Source of the DNA: Alphaproteobacteria bacterium
GTDB lineage: Bacteria; Pseudomonadota; Alphaproteobacteria; Rhodospirillales; Rhodospirillaceae
Direction of reading: 5' to 3'
Length of the DNA: 64,000 nt
Assembly: GCA_030604885.1 (NCBI GenBank)
Contig: JAUVUZ010000004.1
Coordinates: 1-64,000, forward strand
Shown: positions 1 through 8,249 of the stretch, piece after piece
Numbering within the stretch: position 1 is the first letter of the stretch
Layout of the letters: every line of letters begins with the position of its first letter
Notes under the pieces: generated by a model
Database searches by the model: none
The model's input: the letters and a program-made list of their open reading frames with translations, nothing else
Told to the model about the DNA's origin: nothing
Program-made: the position numbers and the translations under genes

Positions 1-223
1 ACCGCCTGCGTTGCCCTCCAAGGGGTGCAATGGCAGGCGCCGTCGCGCAGCCGATGCGGCGCATCGGCAAGCGGCGGCAACGCACCAGGGCACCCCTTGG
101 AGGGCAACCCGAAGGGCCGGTCGATTTAGCCCGCCGGATGCGTCGAAGGGCTTGAACGTAGTCCCGGCTACGTCCTGCGCCCTTCTCCTATCCGGACGAA
201 CGAAATCGACCGGCGCAGGCGGT
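1..223. repeat. nested inverted repeats (cruciform-like element, left end may be cut)
   Basis: Three sets of inverted arms fit inside one another. Outer arms 1-10 and 214-223 are exact complements. Inner element A has 18-bp exact arms at 11-28 and 90-107, with a small hairpin of 8-bp arms near 49-67 between them. Inner element B has 12-bp exact arms at 116-127 and 203-214, with further paired pieces inside (134-139 with 190-195, 146-152 with 179-185, and a 6-bp stem near 156-173). The whole folds on paper as a three-way junction. No protein-coding gene is supported here. It could be a non-autonomous mobile repeat, a dispersed palindromic repeat, or a structured RNA. The left boundary is at base 1, so the element may continue outside the window. 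Confidence 0.6.
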
Positions 224-272
224 GGAAAATTATGGGTACAGCACCTAGGCGGGGAAGGGGAGGCGGGGCGCC

Positions 273-752
273 TCACTGCATGCCGCCGCCCTTCTTCTCG
301 GTGGTGGAGTTGAAGCGGCCGATGTTGCCGACCATCTGCTCGACGATGGTCATGTTGTGTCCGGCGGTCGGGGTCTTTTTCGCCGACATCGCGACGTTCT
401 CGCCGTCCTCGAGGCCGAGGGCGCGCACGTCCTTGACCACGCCCTTGTCGTCGAAGGCGATGGCGACGACGTTGCGCTCGGTTTCCTCCGGCTTCAGGAA
501 GGCGACCACCTCGCGGGTGCCGCCGATGTAGAACCACACCTCCTCGCCGTAGAGCGAGCGGGAGGAGGGGGAGCCGAGAATCTGCTGCACCTCGGAGCGG
601 GTCTGCTGGCCCGGCTTGATCTGCGCGAGATCGGTGTTCAGCGGCTTGTTGCCGACGGTGGTGACCTGCGGGCTGCAAGCCGCCAGGGCCGAACCGAGGA
701 GGAGAATTCCGGCGACCGCCGAAATTCGGGATTTCGTGATGGTCCTGTTCAT
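273..752 (-). CDS. bamE: outer membrane assembly lipoprotein BamE (SmpA/OmlA family)
   Basis: Predicted 159-aa small lipoprotein of the BAM complex, which inserts beta-barrel proteins in the outer membrane. The start at 752 gives a positively charged N-terminus, a hydrophobic stretch and a lipobox ending LAAC near residue 25; GAGG lies just upstream of this ATG. An ORF extension to 863 exists but would put 37 unrelated residues before the signal peptide. The mature part has the SmpA/OmlA pattern: a Gln/Arg-rich segment, then a conserved LGSPSS turn and a Trp/Tyr-rich strand (VWFYIG). It is divergent from the cytochrome chaperone gene starting at 847, leaving about 95 bp for both promoters. 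The C-terminal tail after about residue 110 is low complexity and probably disordered. Confidence 0.88.
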   Translation of the reverse strand: MNRTITKSRISAVAGILLLGSALAACSPQVTTVGNKPLNTDLAQIKPGQQTRSEVQQILGSPSSRSLYGEEVWFYIGGTREVVAFLKPEETERNVVAIAFDDKGVVKDVRALGLEDGENVAMSAKKTPTAGHNMTIVEQMVGNIGRFNSTTEKKGGGMQ

Positions 753-846
753 GCTACCTCGTCTCCACGGCGTCGCTACGCCCCTTATAGAACAGCTCGC
801 GCGGCGACGGAAGCCGCTTCGCGCCGGAGCTTCCGAGGAGGTTGGA

Positions 847-1395
847 TTGCCCCTGTTCCGCAAGTCCCCGCGCGTCGCGCCCGGCCGCGCGGAGGCGCTC
901 TACGCCGCGATCCTGGCGGCGTCGCGGCGGCCGACGTTCTACCGCGACATGGGCGCCCCCGACACCCTCGACGGCCGCTTCGACGTGCTGTGCGTCCACG
1001 CCTTCCTGGCGCTGCGGCGGATCAAGGCGGTGGGGACGGAGGAGGCGGCGGCCCTCGGGCAGGCGGTGTTCGACGCGATGTTCCTCGACCTCGACGCGGC
1101 GCTGCGGCAGATCGGCGTCTCCGATCTGCGCATCGGCAAGGAGGTCAAGACGATGGCCAAGGCGTTCCTCGGCCGGGTGGCGGCCTACGACGCCGCGCTG
1201 GCGGATCCGGCGGCGCTGGCCGAGGCGGTGGCGCGCAACGTCTTCCGCAGCCCGGCGGAGAAGCCTGTGGCGGCGGCGGCGCTGGCGGAGTATATGGTGG
1301 GCGCGGAAGCGGCGCTGGCGCGCCAGGACGACGCGGAGATCGTCGCGGGCACGCTGGCGTTCCCCGCGGTGCGAGAAGGTTTGGACGAGCGATGA
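847..1395 (+). CDS. ubiquinol-cytochrome c chaperone family protein (CBP3-like)
   Basis: 182-aa protein of the CBP3/ubiquinol-cytochrome c chaperone family, which in mitochondria helps cytochrome b synthesis and bc1 assembly; the bacterial role is inferred. Typical family features are the N-terminal YAAILAASRRP segment, then FYRDMG, a LD.RFDVLCVHAFL helix and the DLDAALRQIGVSDL.IGK motif. The reading frame is open from 616, but a TTG at 847 has a very good GAGGAGG ribosome site at 835-841, 5 nt upstream, so I place the start there. The stop overlaps the next gene (ATGA at 1392-1395), so the two are translationally coupled. Family assignment is firm; the start is likely but not certain because TTG is a rare start. 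Confidence 0.85.
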   Translation: MPLFRKSPRVAPGRAEALYAAILAASRRPTFYRDMGAPDTLDGRFDVLCVHAFLALRRIKAVGTEEAAALGQAVFDAMFLDLDAALRQIGVSDLRIGKEVKTMAKAFLGRVAAYDAALADPAALAEAVARNVFRSPAEKPVAAAALAEYMVGAEAALARQDDAEIVAGTLAFPAVREGLDER

Positions 1396-1964
1396 CGGCG
1401 AAGGAAGAATTCTCCCGGGTGTTCCAGGTGCGCAAGCTGCCGAAGGAGGCGCATGCGGTGACCCTGGTGGCGACGCCCGAGGAATGCGCGGCGCTGGCGG
1501 CGCGCCTCGGCATCCTGTCGTGCGAGGCGGTACGCGCCGAGCTGACCCTCGAGGTTTCCGACGGCGGCCGCCGGGTGGACGCGCGCGGACGGCTGACCGC
1601 CCAGGTGACCCAGGCCTGCGTGGTGACCCTGGAGCCGGTGCCGGAAACCATCGACGAACCGCTCGCGCTTCTGTTCCTCGACGAATCGCTGATCGAGACC
1701 GGCGCCGACGAAATGGTGTTCTCCGACGACGACCTCGACGACGGCGAGCCGATCCCCGATCCGATCGTGCGCGGCGCGTTCGACGTGGGCGCTGCGGTGT
1801 CGGAATGCCTGGCGCTCGCCCTCGATCCCTATCCCCGGCGGCCCGACGCGGTTTTCGCCGCGCCGGCGGCGGAGCCGGTGGAGGAACCGAAACGCAATCC
1901 CTTCGCCTCCCTGGAGGTTTTGCGGGGCGGCCGCGACACCGACACGGACGGTAACGAAACGTGA
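1392..1964 (+). CDS. YceD/DUF177 family protein
   Basis: 190-aa YceD-type protein. The family is found next to rpmF across bacteria and has been linked to 23S rRNA accumulation in bacteria and plastids; the molecular activity is not settled. Visible features are the central RLTAQVTQACVVTLEPVPE motif (the QxCVVTLEP signature), followed by an acidic stretch (DDDLDDGEPIPDP) and the LALALDPYPRRPDA segment, all standard for the family. The start ATG overlaps the stop of the CBP3-like gene by 4 nt. The next gene downstream is rpmF, after a gap of about 100 bp that holds a promoter-like sequence. The conserved YceD-rpmF-plsX-fabH order supports the call. Confidence 0.88.
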   Translation: MTAKEEFSRVFQVRKLPKEAHAVTLVATPEECAALAARLGILSCEAVRAELTLEVSDGGRRVDARGRLTAQVTQACVVTLEPVPETIDEPLALLFLDESLIETGADEMVFSDDDLDDGEPIPDPIVRGAFDVGAAVSECLALALDPYPRRPDAVFAAPAAEPVEEPKRNPFASLEVLRGGRDTDTDGNET

Positions 1965-1987
1965 TGGCGGGCGTTTGCTCATAACGC

Positions 1988-2016
1988 TTGCCCTGGGGCC
2001 GGATTTCGTCTAATTA
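1988..2016 (+). promoter_or_regulatory. probable sigma70-type promoter for rpmF-plsX-fabH
   Basis: TTGCCC (1988-1993) and TAATTA (2011-2016) are separated by exactly 17 nt, in the only AT-richer patch between the YceD gene and rpmF. Predicted transcription would start near 2023, about 40 nt before the rpmF ATG. Read by eye only. Confidence 0.45.
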
Positions 2017-2062
2017 ACCGGCCTTCTTGGGAACCCTTCAAGAACGAAAAGAGAGAGAGCCA

Positions 2063-2242
2063 ATGGCTGTTCCAAAGAAAAAGACCTCGAAGTCGAAGCG
2101 CAACATGCGCCGGTCGCACCACGCGCTGAAGGCCTCGAGCTACGTCGAGTGCCCGAGCTGCGGCGAACTGAAGCGCCCGCATCACGTCTGCGCGTCGTGC
2201 GGTCAGTACGATGGCCGTGAGGTCGTGACGCAGGTCGCCTGA
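2063..2242 (+). CDS. rpmF: 50S ribosomal protein L32
   Basis: 59-aa L32 of the large ribosomal subunit. It starts [13 protein letters not shown], the near-invariant N-terminus of L32, followed by RRSHHALK and a zinc-ribbon with two CxxC pairs (CPSCGE near residue 32 and CASCGQ near residue 45), so this is the zinc-binding (C+) form. An upstream in-frame ATG at 2027 would add 12 residues and is not expected for L32; AGAGAGAG at about 2051-2058 is the likely ribosome site. plsX begins 41 nt after the stop, the usual order in proteobacteria. Confidence 0.97.
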   Translation: MAVPKKKTSKSKRNMRRSHHALKASSYVECPSCGELKRPHHVCASCGQYDGREVVTQVA

Positions 2243-2283
2243 AGCGACCTCGCGTGACCTTGGTGTGGAAGGGAGCCCGGCCG

Positions 2284-3333
2284 GTGGCCAAGTCCATCAC
2301 GCTCGCGTTGGACGGTATGGGGGGCGATGACGCGCCGGACATCGTTCTGGACGGCATCTCCCTCGCCCGAAAACGCCACCCGGACGTCCGCTACCTTCTG
2401 TACGGCGACGAAGCGGTTCTCGGCTCGCTGCTCGAGAAGCGCTACAAGTCGTTGCGCGACATCGTCACCCTGTGCCACGCGCCGGACGTCGTCACCAACA
2501 ACGACAAGCCGTCGGTGGCCTTGCGCACCGGTCGCAATTCGTCGATGGCGCTCGCCATCCGCGCGGTCAAGGACCGGCAGGCGGACGGCGTGGTGTCGGC
2601 GGGCAACACCGGCGCGCTGATGGCGATGTCCAAGCTCGCGCTGCGCACGCTGCCCGGCATCGACCGCCCCGCGATCGCGGCGTTGATGCCGACCCAGCGC
2701 GGCGAAAGCGTGGTGCTCGACCTCGGCGCCAACACCGAGTGCAACGCCAACAACCTCGTCGAGTTCGCGCTGATGGGCACGCTGTTCGCCCGCAGCCTGC
2801 TCGACCTCGATTCGCCCACCGTGGGCCTCCTCAACATCGGCGAGGAGGAACAGAAGGGCCGCAACGAGGTGAAGGAGGCGGCGGCGCTGCTGCGCGAGGC
2901 GGGCGGCGTAGTGAACTTCGCCGGGTTCGTCGAGGGCGACGACATCGGCGTCGGCACCGTCGACGTGGTGGTGACCGACGGCTTCACCGGCAACGTCGCG
3001 CTCAAGACCATGGAAGGCACTGCCAAGGTGATGAGCCGCTTCCTCAAGGAGGCGTTCAAAAGCTCGTTGCTGGCGCAGATCGGCTATCTGCTCGCCCGCC
3101 CGGCGATGAACCGGGTGCGCCACCGCACCGATCCCCGTCGCTACAACGGCGCAATGTTCCTCGGCCTCAACGGAATCGTCGTCAAGTCCCACGGCGGCAC
3201 CGACGGGTTGGGCTTCGCCAACGCGATCGGAGTGGCGGTGGACATGGTGCGGCACGGCTTCAACGAGCGCATCGCCACCGAACTCAAGAAGCTCGATTCC
3301 CAATCCGTTACCGCCGAGGTACACGCCATATGA
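2284..3333 (+). CDS. plsX: phosphate acyltransferase PlsX
   Basis: 349-aa PlsX, which makes acyl-phosphate from acyl-ACP for the first step of phospholipid synthesis (with PlsY). Characteristic segments are [11 protein letters not shown] at the N-terminus, the [11 protein letters not shown] loop near residue 110, DLGANTECN, and [13 protein letters not shown]-like with an R in place of the usual spacing, then [14 protein letters not shown]. The frame opens at a GTG at 2254, but a second GTG at 2284 gives the expected [11 protein letters not shown] start and has GGGAG at 2271-2275 at the right distance, so I use 2284. The stop overlaps the fabH start by 4 nt (ATGA), so the two lipid genes are coupled. 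Confidence 0.95.
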   Translation: MAKSITLALDGMGGDDAPDIVLDGISLARKRHPDVRYLLYGDEAVLGSLLEKRYKSLRDIVTLCHAPDVVTNNDKPSVALRTGRNSSMALAIRAVKDRQADGVVSAGNTGALMAMSKLALRTLPGIDRPAIAALMPTQRGESVVLDLGANTECNANNLVEFALMGTLFARSLLDLDSPTVGLLNIGEEEQKGRNEVKEAAALLREAGGVVNFAGFVEGDDIGVGTVDVVVTDGFTGNVALKTMEGTAKVMSRFLKEAFKSSLLAQIGYLLARPAMNRVRHRTDPRRYNGAMFLGLNGIVVKSHGGTDGLGFANAIGVAVDMVRHGFNERIATELKKLDSQSVTAEVHAI

Positions 3334-4307
3334 GGATTATCCGTTCGCGACTGGCGGGCGTGGGCGCTTCGTTGCCCGAACGCATCGTCACCAACGACGA
3401 TTTGGCGAAGATCGTCGACACCTCGGACGAGTGGATCGTCGAGCGGTCGGGGATTCGTCAGCGCCACATCGCCGCCGAGGGCCAGCTCACCTCCGACCTC
3501 GCCACCGCCGCCGCGCGGGAAGCGATGGAGGACGCGGGCGTGACCGCCGCGGATATCGACCTGATCGTCATCGGCACCACCACCCCCGACGACACCTTTC
3601 CCGCCACCGCGGTCAAGGTGCAGGCGAACCTCGGCGTCGACCACGGCTTCGCGTTCGACGTCCAGGCGGTGTGCTCGGGCTTCCTCTACGCGCTGGCGAC
3701 CGCCGACAAGTTCATCCGCACCGGCGACGTGAAGACCGCGCTGGTGATCGGCGCGGAAACCTTCTCCCGCCTGCTCGACTGGACCGACCGCGACACCTGC
3801 GTGCTGTTCGGCGACGGCGCGGGCGCGGTGGTGCTGCAGGCGACCGAGGGCGAGGGCAAGGCCACCGACGTGGGCGTGCTTTCCACCCACCTGCACGCCG
3901 ACGGCCGCTATCGCGACCTGCTCTACGTCGACGGCGGGCCGTCGAGCACCCAGACCGTCGGCCATGTCCACATGGAAGGCAAGGAGGTGTTCCGCCACGC
4001 CGTGACCAAGCTCGCCGCGGTGGTGGACGAGGCGCTCAAGGCCAACGGCCTCACCAGCGCCGACCTCGACTGGATCGTGCCGCACCAGGCCAACCGCCGG
4101 ATTCTCGCCTCCACCGCGAAAAAGGTGGGGATGTCGGAGGATCGCGTCGTCGTCACCCTCGACCGCCACGCCAACACCTCGGCGGCGTCGATCCCGCTCG
4201 CGCTCCACACCGCGGTGCGCGACGGCCGGATCAAGGCGGGCGACCTCATCCTGATCGAGGCGATGGGCGGCGGCTTCGCCTGGGGTTCGGCCCTGGTCCG
4301 GATGTAA
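3330..4307 (+). CDS. fabH: beta-ketoacyl-ACP synthase III FabH
   Basis: 325-aa condensing enzyme that starts fatty-acid synthesis from acetyl-CoA and malonyl-ACP. The thiolase-fold catalytic triad is visible: Cys115 in QAVCSGF, His252 in VPHQANRR and Asn282 in HANTSAAS. The C-terminal [12 protein letters not shown] motif is typical. Start codon overlaps the plsX stop; no spacing for a separate promoter. A strong intrinsic terminator follows 45 nt after the stop, so rpmF-plsX-fabH looks like one transcription unit, with ihfA downstream having its own promoter. Confidence 0.97.
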   Translation: MRIIRSRLAGVGASLPERIVTNDDLAKIVDTSDEWIVERSGIRQRHIAAEGQLTSDLATAAAREAMEDAGVTAADIDLIVIGTTTPDDTFPATAVKVQANLGVDHGFAFDVQAVCSGFLYALATADKFIRTGDVKTALVIGAETFSRLLDWTDRDTCVLFGDGAGAVVLQATEGEGKATDVGVLSTHLHADGRYRDLLYVDGGPSSTQTVGHVHMEGKEVFRHAVTKLAAVVDEALKANGLTSADLDWIVPHQANRRILASTAKKVGMSEDRVVVTLDRHANTSAASIPLALHTAVRDGRIKAGDLILIEAMGGGFAWGSALVRM

Positions 4308-4352
4308 TTCCTCAAGGATCGTAACACGTTGGCGGCCACGCGCCGCCGCCGG

Positions 4353-4382
4353 AAACCGGCCCCCTCGCGGGCCGGTTTTTTT
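4353..4382 (+). terminator. intrinsic terminator after fabH
   Basis: Perfect 10-bp GC-rich stem (4353-4362 with 4369-4378), a 6-nt loop, and a run of T that begins in the stem and continues to 4382. It closes the rpmF-plsX-fabH unit. Confidence 0.85.
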
Positions 4383-4426
4383 CGCGTCCGCGTTTGGTTT
4401 TCAGGCGCCGCGCCACCATTTTGATA

Positions 4427-4455
4427 TTGCGACAGAATTTCGCGGTTGTTATGGT
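4427..4455 (+). promoter_or_regulatory. possible promoter of ihfA
   Basis: TTGCGA (4427-4432) and TATGGT (4450-4455) with a 17-nt spacer, about 28 nt before the ihfA ATG and just after the fabH terminator. The -35 is weak and another TTGATA starts at 4421, so the exact boxes are uncertain. Confidence 0.35.
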
Positions 4456-4483
4456 TTGCGATGGCTGACAGTGGAGGCTTCCG

Positions 4484-4780
4484 ATGAGTGAGCAAACGGT
4501 TACCCGCGCGCACCTGAGCGAAGCGGTCTACCAGGAGGTCGGTCTCTCGCGGAACGAATCCGCGGATCTCCTGGAAATGGTGCTGGACGAAATCTCCACG
4601 GCGCTATCCGCGGGCGACGTCGTCAAGATTTCCTCGTTCGGCAGCTTCTCGGTGCGCAGCAAGGGCGAACGCATCGGCCGCAACCCCAAGACCGGGGAAG
4701 AGGTGCCGATCCTGCCGCGCAAGGTTCTGGTGTTCCGCCCGTCGCAGCTCCTGAAGGCGCGCATCAACGAAGGCGCGTAA
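4484..4780 (+). CDS. ihfA: integration host factor alpha subunit
   Basis: 98-aa DNA-bending protein of the HU/IHF family, subunit alpha. It has the standard fold signals: the N-terminal helices ([22 protein letters not shown] read in two parts), [10 protein letters not shown], and the [12 protein letters not shown] arm with the intercalating proline, followed by [11 protein letters not shown]. The long alpha-type N-terminus and the position between fabH and a MerR-family gene, the usual place of ihfA, favour IhfA over HU or IhfB. IHF is a partner of sigma54 activators such as NtrC, whose gene lies downstream in this window. Confidence 0.93.
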   Translation: MSEQTVTRAHLSEAVYQEVGLSRNESADLLEMVLDEISTALSAGDVVKISSFGSFSVRSKGERIGRNPKTGEEVPILPRKVLVFRPSQLLKARINEGA

Positions 4781-4804
4781 CCCTTTCGGCAGGCAGAGGC
4801 AGAC

Positions 4805-5308
4805 ATGACCACCGGGCCAGAGGGCGAGCGCCGGACCCACAAGTCCGAGGCGGCGTTCCGTACCATCAGCGAGGTTGCCGAGGAGCTGGACGTGCCGCAG
4901 CACGTGCTGCGCTTCTGGGAGACCCGCTTCCCCGCGATCCAGCCGCTCAAACGCGGCGGCGGGCGTCGCTATTACCGCCCGGAGGACGTGGCGCTGCTGC
5001 GCGCCATCCGCGCCCGGCTGTACGACGACGGCTTCACCATCAAGGGCGTGCGCAAGCTTCTGGCCGACATGGGGTCGGAGGCGCTGGTGCGCGGCGCGCC
5101 CGCGCTGGCGGCCGAGCCGGAGGCGCCGCGCGCCGAACCGGCGGTGCGCGAACCGGACTTGCCGATGGCTCTGCCGGTGGCGCCCCGCGCCGGGCTTTCG
5201 CCCCATCAGCGCGCCGAAATCAAGGCCGCCATCGGTTCCCTGCTGCGGTTGAAAGCCCAGGTGGACCAAGTGCTTGGCGACAGTTCCGGGGTTTCCGCAC
5301 AAGAATGA
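4805..5308 (+). CDS. MerR family transcriptional regulator
   Basis: 167-aa DNA-binding protein. Residues about 19-85 form a MerR-type winged helix: [22 protein letters not shown], read in pieces, is the recognition helix-turn-helix, followed by the wing [18 protein letters not shown]. After that there is a Pro/Ala/Glu-rich linker and a C-terminal helix ([24 protein letters not shown]) that probably dimerises. No cysteine pair for metal sensing is present, so it is not a metal-responsive MerR. The gene follows ihfA by 24 nt and precedes tRNA-Pro, an arrangement common in alphaproteobacteria. The target is unknown. Confidence 0.87.
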   Translation: MTTGPEGERRTHKSEAAFRTISEVAEELDVPQHVLRFWETRFPAIQPLKRGGGRRYYRPEDVALLRAIRARLYDDGFTIKGVRKLLADMGSEALVRGAPALAAEPEAPRAEPAVREPDLPMALPVAPRAGLSPHQRAEIKAAIGSLLRLKAQVDQVLGDSSGVSAQE

Positions 5309-5328
5309 CGGCAGGCGCGAAACGTCGC

Positions 5329-5357
5329 TTGCGCGGCGGGGGCGGGCGGTCTATAGT
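5329..5357 (+). promoter_or_regulatory. promoter of tRNA-Pro
   Basis: TTGCGC (5329-5334) and TATAGT (5352-5357) separated by exactly 17 nt; the predicted start near 5364 leaves a leader of about 40 nt before the mature tRNA. Good match for a strong stable-RNA promoter. Confidence 0.6.
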
Positions 5358-5404
5358 GCGCCTCCTTGAACGAACCCCAGGGAATTCCTGAGGGTTTCGG
5401 GTGT

Positions 5405-5481
5405 CGGAGCGTGGCGCAGTTTGGTAGCGCACCAGCATGGGGTGCTGGGGGTCGTGGGTTCGAATCCCGCCGCTCCGACCA
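5405..5481 (+). tRNA. tRNA-Pro (anticodon GGG)
   Basis: 77-nt cloverleaf with all arms: acceptor 5405-5411 pairs with 5471-5477, anticodon stem CCAGC/GCTGG encloses loop ATGGGGT with anticodon GGG, and the T arm has TTCGAAT. Discriminator A and an encoded CCA end at 5481. It reads proline CCC codons, frequent in this GC-rich genome. The ORFs that cross it on the minus strand are artefacts. Confidence 0.97.
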
Positions 5482-5503
5482 CTTTTCCCCAAATCGGTTT
5501 TCG

Positions 5504-6109
5504 TCAGACCTTCCGCAGGGCCAGCCAGGTCCAGCGGACGTTCGCCGCTTGATTCTCGCCATGGAGCGAGTCCGCCTCGACGCGGCGCACCAGCGCGAGA
5601 CCGGCGCGCGTCGCCGCGTCGACGGTCTCCTCCGGCGGCACCGGATACACCGGGCGTCCGTGCATTTCGGGGCCGTGGCGCAGCGACAGCACGAACAGCC
5701 CGCCGGGCGCCACCGTCGCGGCGAGGCGCGCCATGGCGATCTCCCGGTCCTCCGGCACGAGGTGGTGCCACACCGCGCAGAGGGTGACGAGGTCGAAGGT
5801 TCCATGCGCCGCCAGGGCGGGGAGGTGGGGCAGGCGGTCGTCCAGCCAGGAAATCCGCGGCGAGGGGTGCAGCGCCATCGCCGCGGTGCGCAGTTCCGCC
5901 ACCGGTTCCACCGCCAGCACGGTGTGGCCGGATGCGGCGAACCAGGCGGCGTCGCGGCCGCTTCCGGCGCCGATGTCGGCCACCCGCGCCGGAGGCCGCG
6001 GCAGAAGGTCCGCCACCGGCGCGAACAACCGCTCCGGCGGAACCTCCTCGAAGCGGGTCACCAGCGCGGGCGCAGCCGCCGCGTAAATCGAAAAGACGTC
6101 CTCGTCCAT
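5504..6109 (-). CDS. class I SAM-dependent methyltransferase
   Basis: 201-aa Rossmann-fold methyltransferase. Motif I is VADIGAGSGRDAAWFA near residues 43-58 (glycine-rich SAM site), followed by an acidic motif II (LAVEPVAELR), then FDLVTLCAVWHHL (motif post-II) and APGGLFVLSLRHG (motif III). This pattern fits small-molecule or protein methyltransferases of the Methyltransf_25/11 type; the substrate cannot be told. The start at 6109 (MDEDVF) places motif I at the usual distance; a longer ORF reaches 6478 but runs through a small separate gene. The gene faces tRNA-Pro, ending 22 nt from it. Confidence 0.82.
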   Translation of the reverse strand: MDEDVFSIYAAAAPALVTRFEEVPPERLFAPVADLLPRPPARVADIGAGSGRDAAWFAASGHTVLAVEPVAELRTAAMALHPSPRISWLDDRLPHLPALAAHGTFDLVTLCAVWHHLVPEDREIAMARLAATVAPGGLFVLSLRHGPEMHGRPVYPVPPEETVDAATRAGLALVRRVEADSLHGENQAANVRWTWLALRKV

Positions 6110-6153
6110 CGCGCGTCTCCGCGGGGAATTCGTTACGCGCCCGGGTGCCGTAA

Positions 6154-6435
6154 CTACGAACGCAGTGAGGTTTCGGCGCTGCTTTCCGCCAGCAGGCGCC
6201 GCCCGCGATCGGTGAGGCGGCAGACCAGCCAGTTGGGCATCAAGGGATTGGCGAACCAGGGTTCCGCCCAGCCGCGCGCGATGCACGCGCGCACCAGCCG
6301 TCCGCTCACCCGTCGCCCGGTTTCGTCGAACAGCGGCAGCTTGCCGCCCGCCTGGGAGAGGCCGCGGTGCAGCCAGCGGATCTGCGCCGGGGTGGGGGAG
6401 GCGCGGTCGTCGCCGTCGTCGCTGTCGGAAGTCAT
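6154..6435 (-). CDS. small hypothetical protein
   Basis: 93-aa protein that I do not recognise. It begins with an acidic, Asp/Ser-rich stretch of about 12 residues, followed by an ordered-looking region with repeated Trp and Arg (IRWLHRGLSQAGGKLPLF, RGWAEPWFANP, VCRLTDRGRRLL). The final part resembles a winged-helix-like TDRGR segment, but there is no clear domain. Position: just upstream of and on the same strand as the methyltransferase (44 nt gap), divergent from cutA. Codon use matches the neighbours, and the frame has no better rival, so I take it as a real gene of unknown function. Confidence 0.6.
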   Translation of the reverse strand: MTSDSDDGDDRASPTPAQIRWLHRGLSQAGGKLPLFDETGRRVSGRLVRACIARGWAEPWFANPLMPNWLVCRLTDRGRRLLAESSAETSLRS

Positions 6436-6520
6436 CCGCGGGGGTCCCTCGGCGCGGTTGGTGGAGCGGGACGTTCATGGTAATCGGGGGAATGGGCGCT
6501 TGTCATCCCGGAGGAGCGAA

Positions 6521-6850
6521 ATGACCGATACGCCGTTCTGCCTGGTCTACGTCACCGCCCGCGACCGCGCCGAGGCCGAGGCTTTGGCCCGTCGCGCCGT
6601 CGAAACGCGGCTCGCCGCGTGCGCCAACGTCCTGGGCGAAATCCGTTCGTTCTATTGGTGGGAGGGGGCGATTCAGAACGACTCCGAATGCGCCCTGATC
6701 CTCAAGACCCGCCGCGACCTGTTCGAACCCCTCAAGGACGAGATCGTCGCGGCCCACTCCTACGCGTGCCCGTGCGTCGTCGCGCTGCCGCTGGAGGCGG
6801 GCAGCGCGACGTATCTCGCATGGCTGGGGGGGCAGACGCGCCCGGCTTAA
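6521..6850 (+). CDS. cutA: divalent cation tolerance protein CutA
   Basis: 109-aa CutA1-type trimeric, PII-like protein, named for copper tolerance though its cellular role is unclear. Typical segments are VYVTARDRAEAEALAR, RLAACANVL, the SFYWWEGAIQ strand, ALILKTRRDLF and HSYACPCVVALPLEAGS near the end. Start ATG at 6521 has GGAGG at 6511-6515. Its stop overlaps the stop of the convergent ispDF gene (TTAA at 6847-6850), so no terminator lies between them. Confidence 0.95.
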   Translation: MTDTPFCLVYVTARDRAEAEALARRAVETRLAACANVLGEIRSFYWWEGAIQNDSECALILKTRRDLFEPLKDEIVAAHSYACPCVVALPLEAGSATYLAWLGGQTRPA

Positions 6851-8007
6851 GGCACCGAGGCGGGGCACTGCACCGTCACCACCGCGAACGCGGCCAGGCC
6901 CTCGCGGCGGCCGATGAAGCCGAGTTCCTCGGTGGTGGTGGCCTTGATGCCGACGCGGCCGTTGTCGATGCCGAGGATCGAGGCGACGCGGGTGGTCATC
7001 ATCCGCCGGTGCGGGCCGATGCGCGGCGCCTCGCCGAGGATGGTGATGTCGGCGTTGACGACGCGGGCGCCGCGCGCCTTGACCAGTGCCAGGGCGCGCT
7101 TGACGAACAGCACCGACGAGGCGCCGCGCCACTTTTCGTCCGACGGCGGGAAGTGGCGGCCGATGTCGCCCGCGCCGATGGTGCCGAGCAGGGCGTCGGT
7201 GAGGGCGTGAAGCGCCACGTCCGCGTCCGAGTGGCCCACCAGGCCCCGGTCGTGGGGCACCAGCACGCCGCACAGCGTCACCGAGTTGCCTTCGCCGAGC
7301 TTGTGGACGTCGACGCCCTGGCCGATGCGGGTGTCCATCGGGCCGGAAAGCAGGCGCGCGGCGTGCTCGAAATCCGCCGGCGTGGTGATCTTGACGTTGC
7401 GCTCGTCGCCGTCGACGGTGGCGACGGCGATGCCGCACGCCTCGGCGACGCTCGAATCGTCGGTGAGGGCGCGGCCCTGCGCCTCGCGGTGCGCCTGGAG
7501 GATCGGCGTGAAGCGGAAGCCCTGCGGGGTCTGCGCCCGCCACACCGCGGCGCGGTCCACGGTTTCGCTGGGGCCGTCGTCGCGGCTGCGCTTCAGGGTG
7601 TCGCACACCGGCAGGGCGGGCACCGCCGCGTCGGCGTGCTCGAGGGCGTCGAGCACCCGGTCCACCAGCCCGGCGCCGACGAACGGCCGCGCGCCGTCGT
7701 GGATCAGCACCAGGTCGGGCGGGTCGGCGGCCAGCGCCTCCAGGCCCAGGCGCACCGAGTCCTGCCGCTCCTGCCCGCCGAAGATCGGCGGCGCGAGGCC
7801 GAGGCCCTTGGCGGCGGCTTCGTAGTGCGCGAGATCGTTGGGATGGATCACCGCCCGCACCTCGGCGATGTCGGGATGGGCGGAGAGGCGGCCGAGGGTG
7901 TGCCGCAACATCGGCAGGTCGCCCAGCATCCGATATTGTTTGGGAATGTCGCCGCCGAACCGTTGGCCGCGACCCGCCGCGACCACCAACGCCACGCACC
8001 GTTTCAT
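6847..8007 (-). CDS. ispDF: bifunctional IspD/IspF of the MEP isoprenoid pathway
   Basis: 386-aa fusion of 2-C-methyl-D-erythritol 4-phosphate cytidylyltransferase (IspD, residues about 1-225) and 2-C-methyl-D-erythritol 2,4-cyclodiphosphate synthase (IspF, about 228-386). IspD signs: the nucleotide-binding VAAGRGQRFGG near the start and LIHDGARPFV. IspF signs: the zinc-site GQGVDVHKL, HSDADVALHALTDALLG, and GAGDIGRHFPPSD. The two steps are not consecutive in the pathway (IspE lies between); the fusion is normal in alphaproteobacteria. The gene is divergent from dusB with about 240 bp between, and convergent with cutA. Confidence 0.96.
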   Translation of the reverse strand: MKRCVALVVAAGRGQRFGGDIPKQYRMLGDLPMLRHTLGRLSAHPDIAEVRAVIHPNDLAHYEAAAKGLGLAPPIFGGQERQDSVRLGLEALAADPPDLVLIHDGARPFVGAGLVDRVLDALEHADAAVPALPVCDTLKRSRDDGPSETVDRAAVWRAQTPQGFRFTPILQAHREAQGRALTDDSSVAEACGIAVATVDGDERNVKITTPADFEHAARLLSGPMDTRIGQGVDVHKLGEGNSVTLCGVLVPHDRGLVGHSDADVALHALTDALLGTIGAGDIGRHFPPSDEKWRGASSVLFVKRALALVKARGARVVNADITILGEAPRIGPHRRMMTTRVASILGIDNGRVGIKATTTEELGFIGRREGLAAFAVVTVQCPASVP

Positions 8008-8249
8008 CAGGCTTCCCCCGTACCCGTGACTGCAAACCCGAGCTACGGTATCGCGGTTTTTTGCGCGGTGCCATGGAATCCTGGCCCGGCGCGACGAATT
8101 GCCCGTGGCGCGGGCAGGGGGTGGCGAAAGCGGCTGATTACTTCGTAGGCGCGGCCGAATATTTGTTCATATTGCGCCGAATTTGCTTGAAATTCAGGCA
8201 GATTTTGGGTGGAATACCCCCGGAATCCCGTGTGTTTGGGACAGCATCG

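Noticed and set aside
11-313. Short plus-strand frame at the left edge
   Set aside because: It runs through the nested inverted repeats, has no ribosome site or known family, and opposes bamE.
5206-5805. Minus-strand frames across tRNA-Pro
   Set aside because: Antisense of the tRNA (GGIRTHDPQHPMLVRYQT type artefact) joined to the methyltransferase shadow frame.
6847-6850. Missing terminator between cutA and ispDF
   Set aside because: The overlapping TTAA stops of convergent genes are unusual to look at but common in dense genomes; no further signal.
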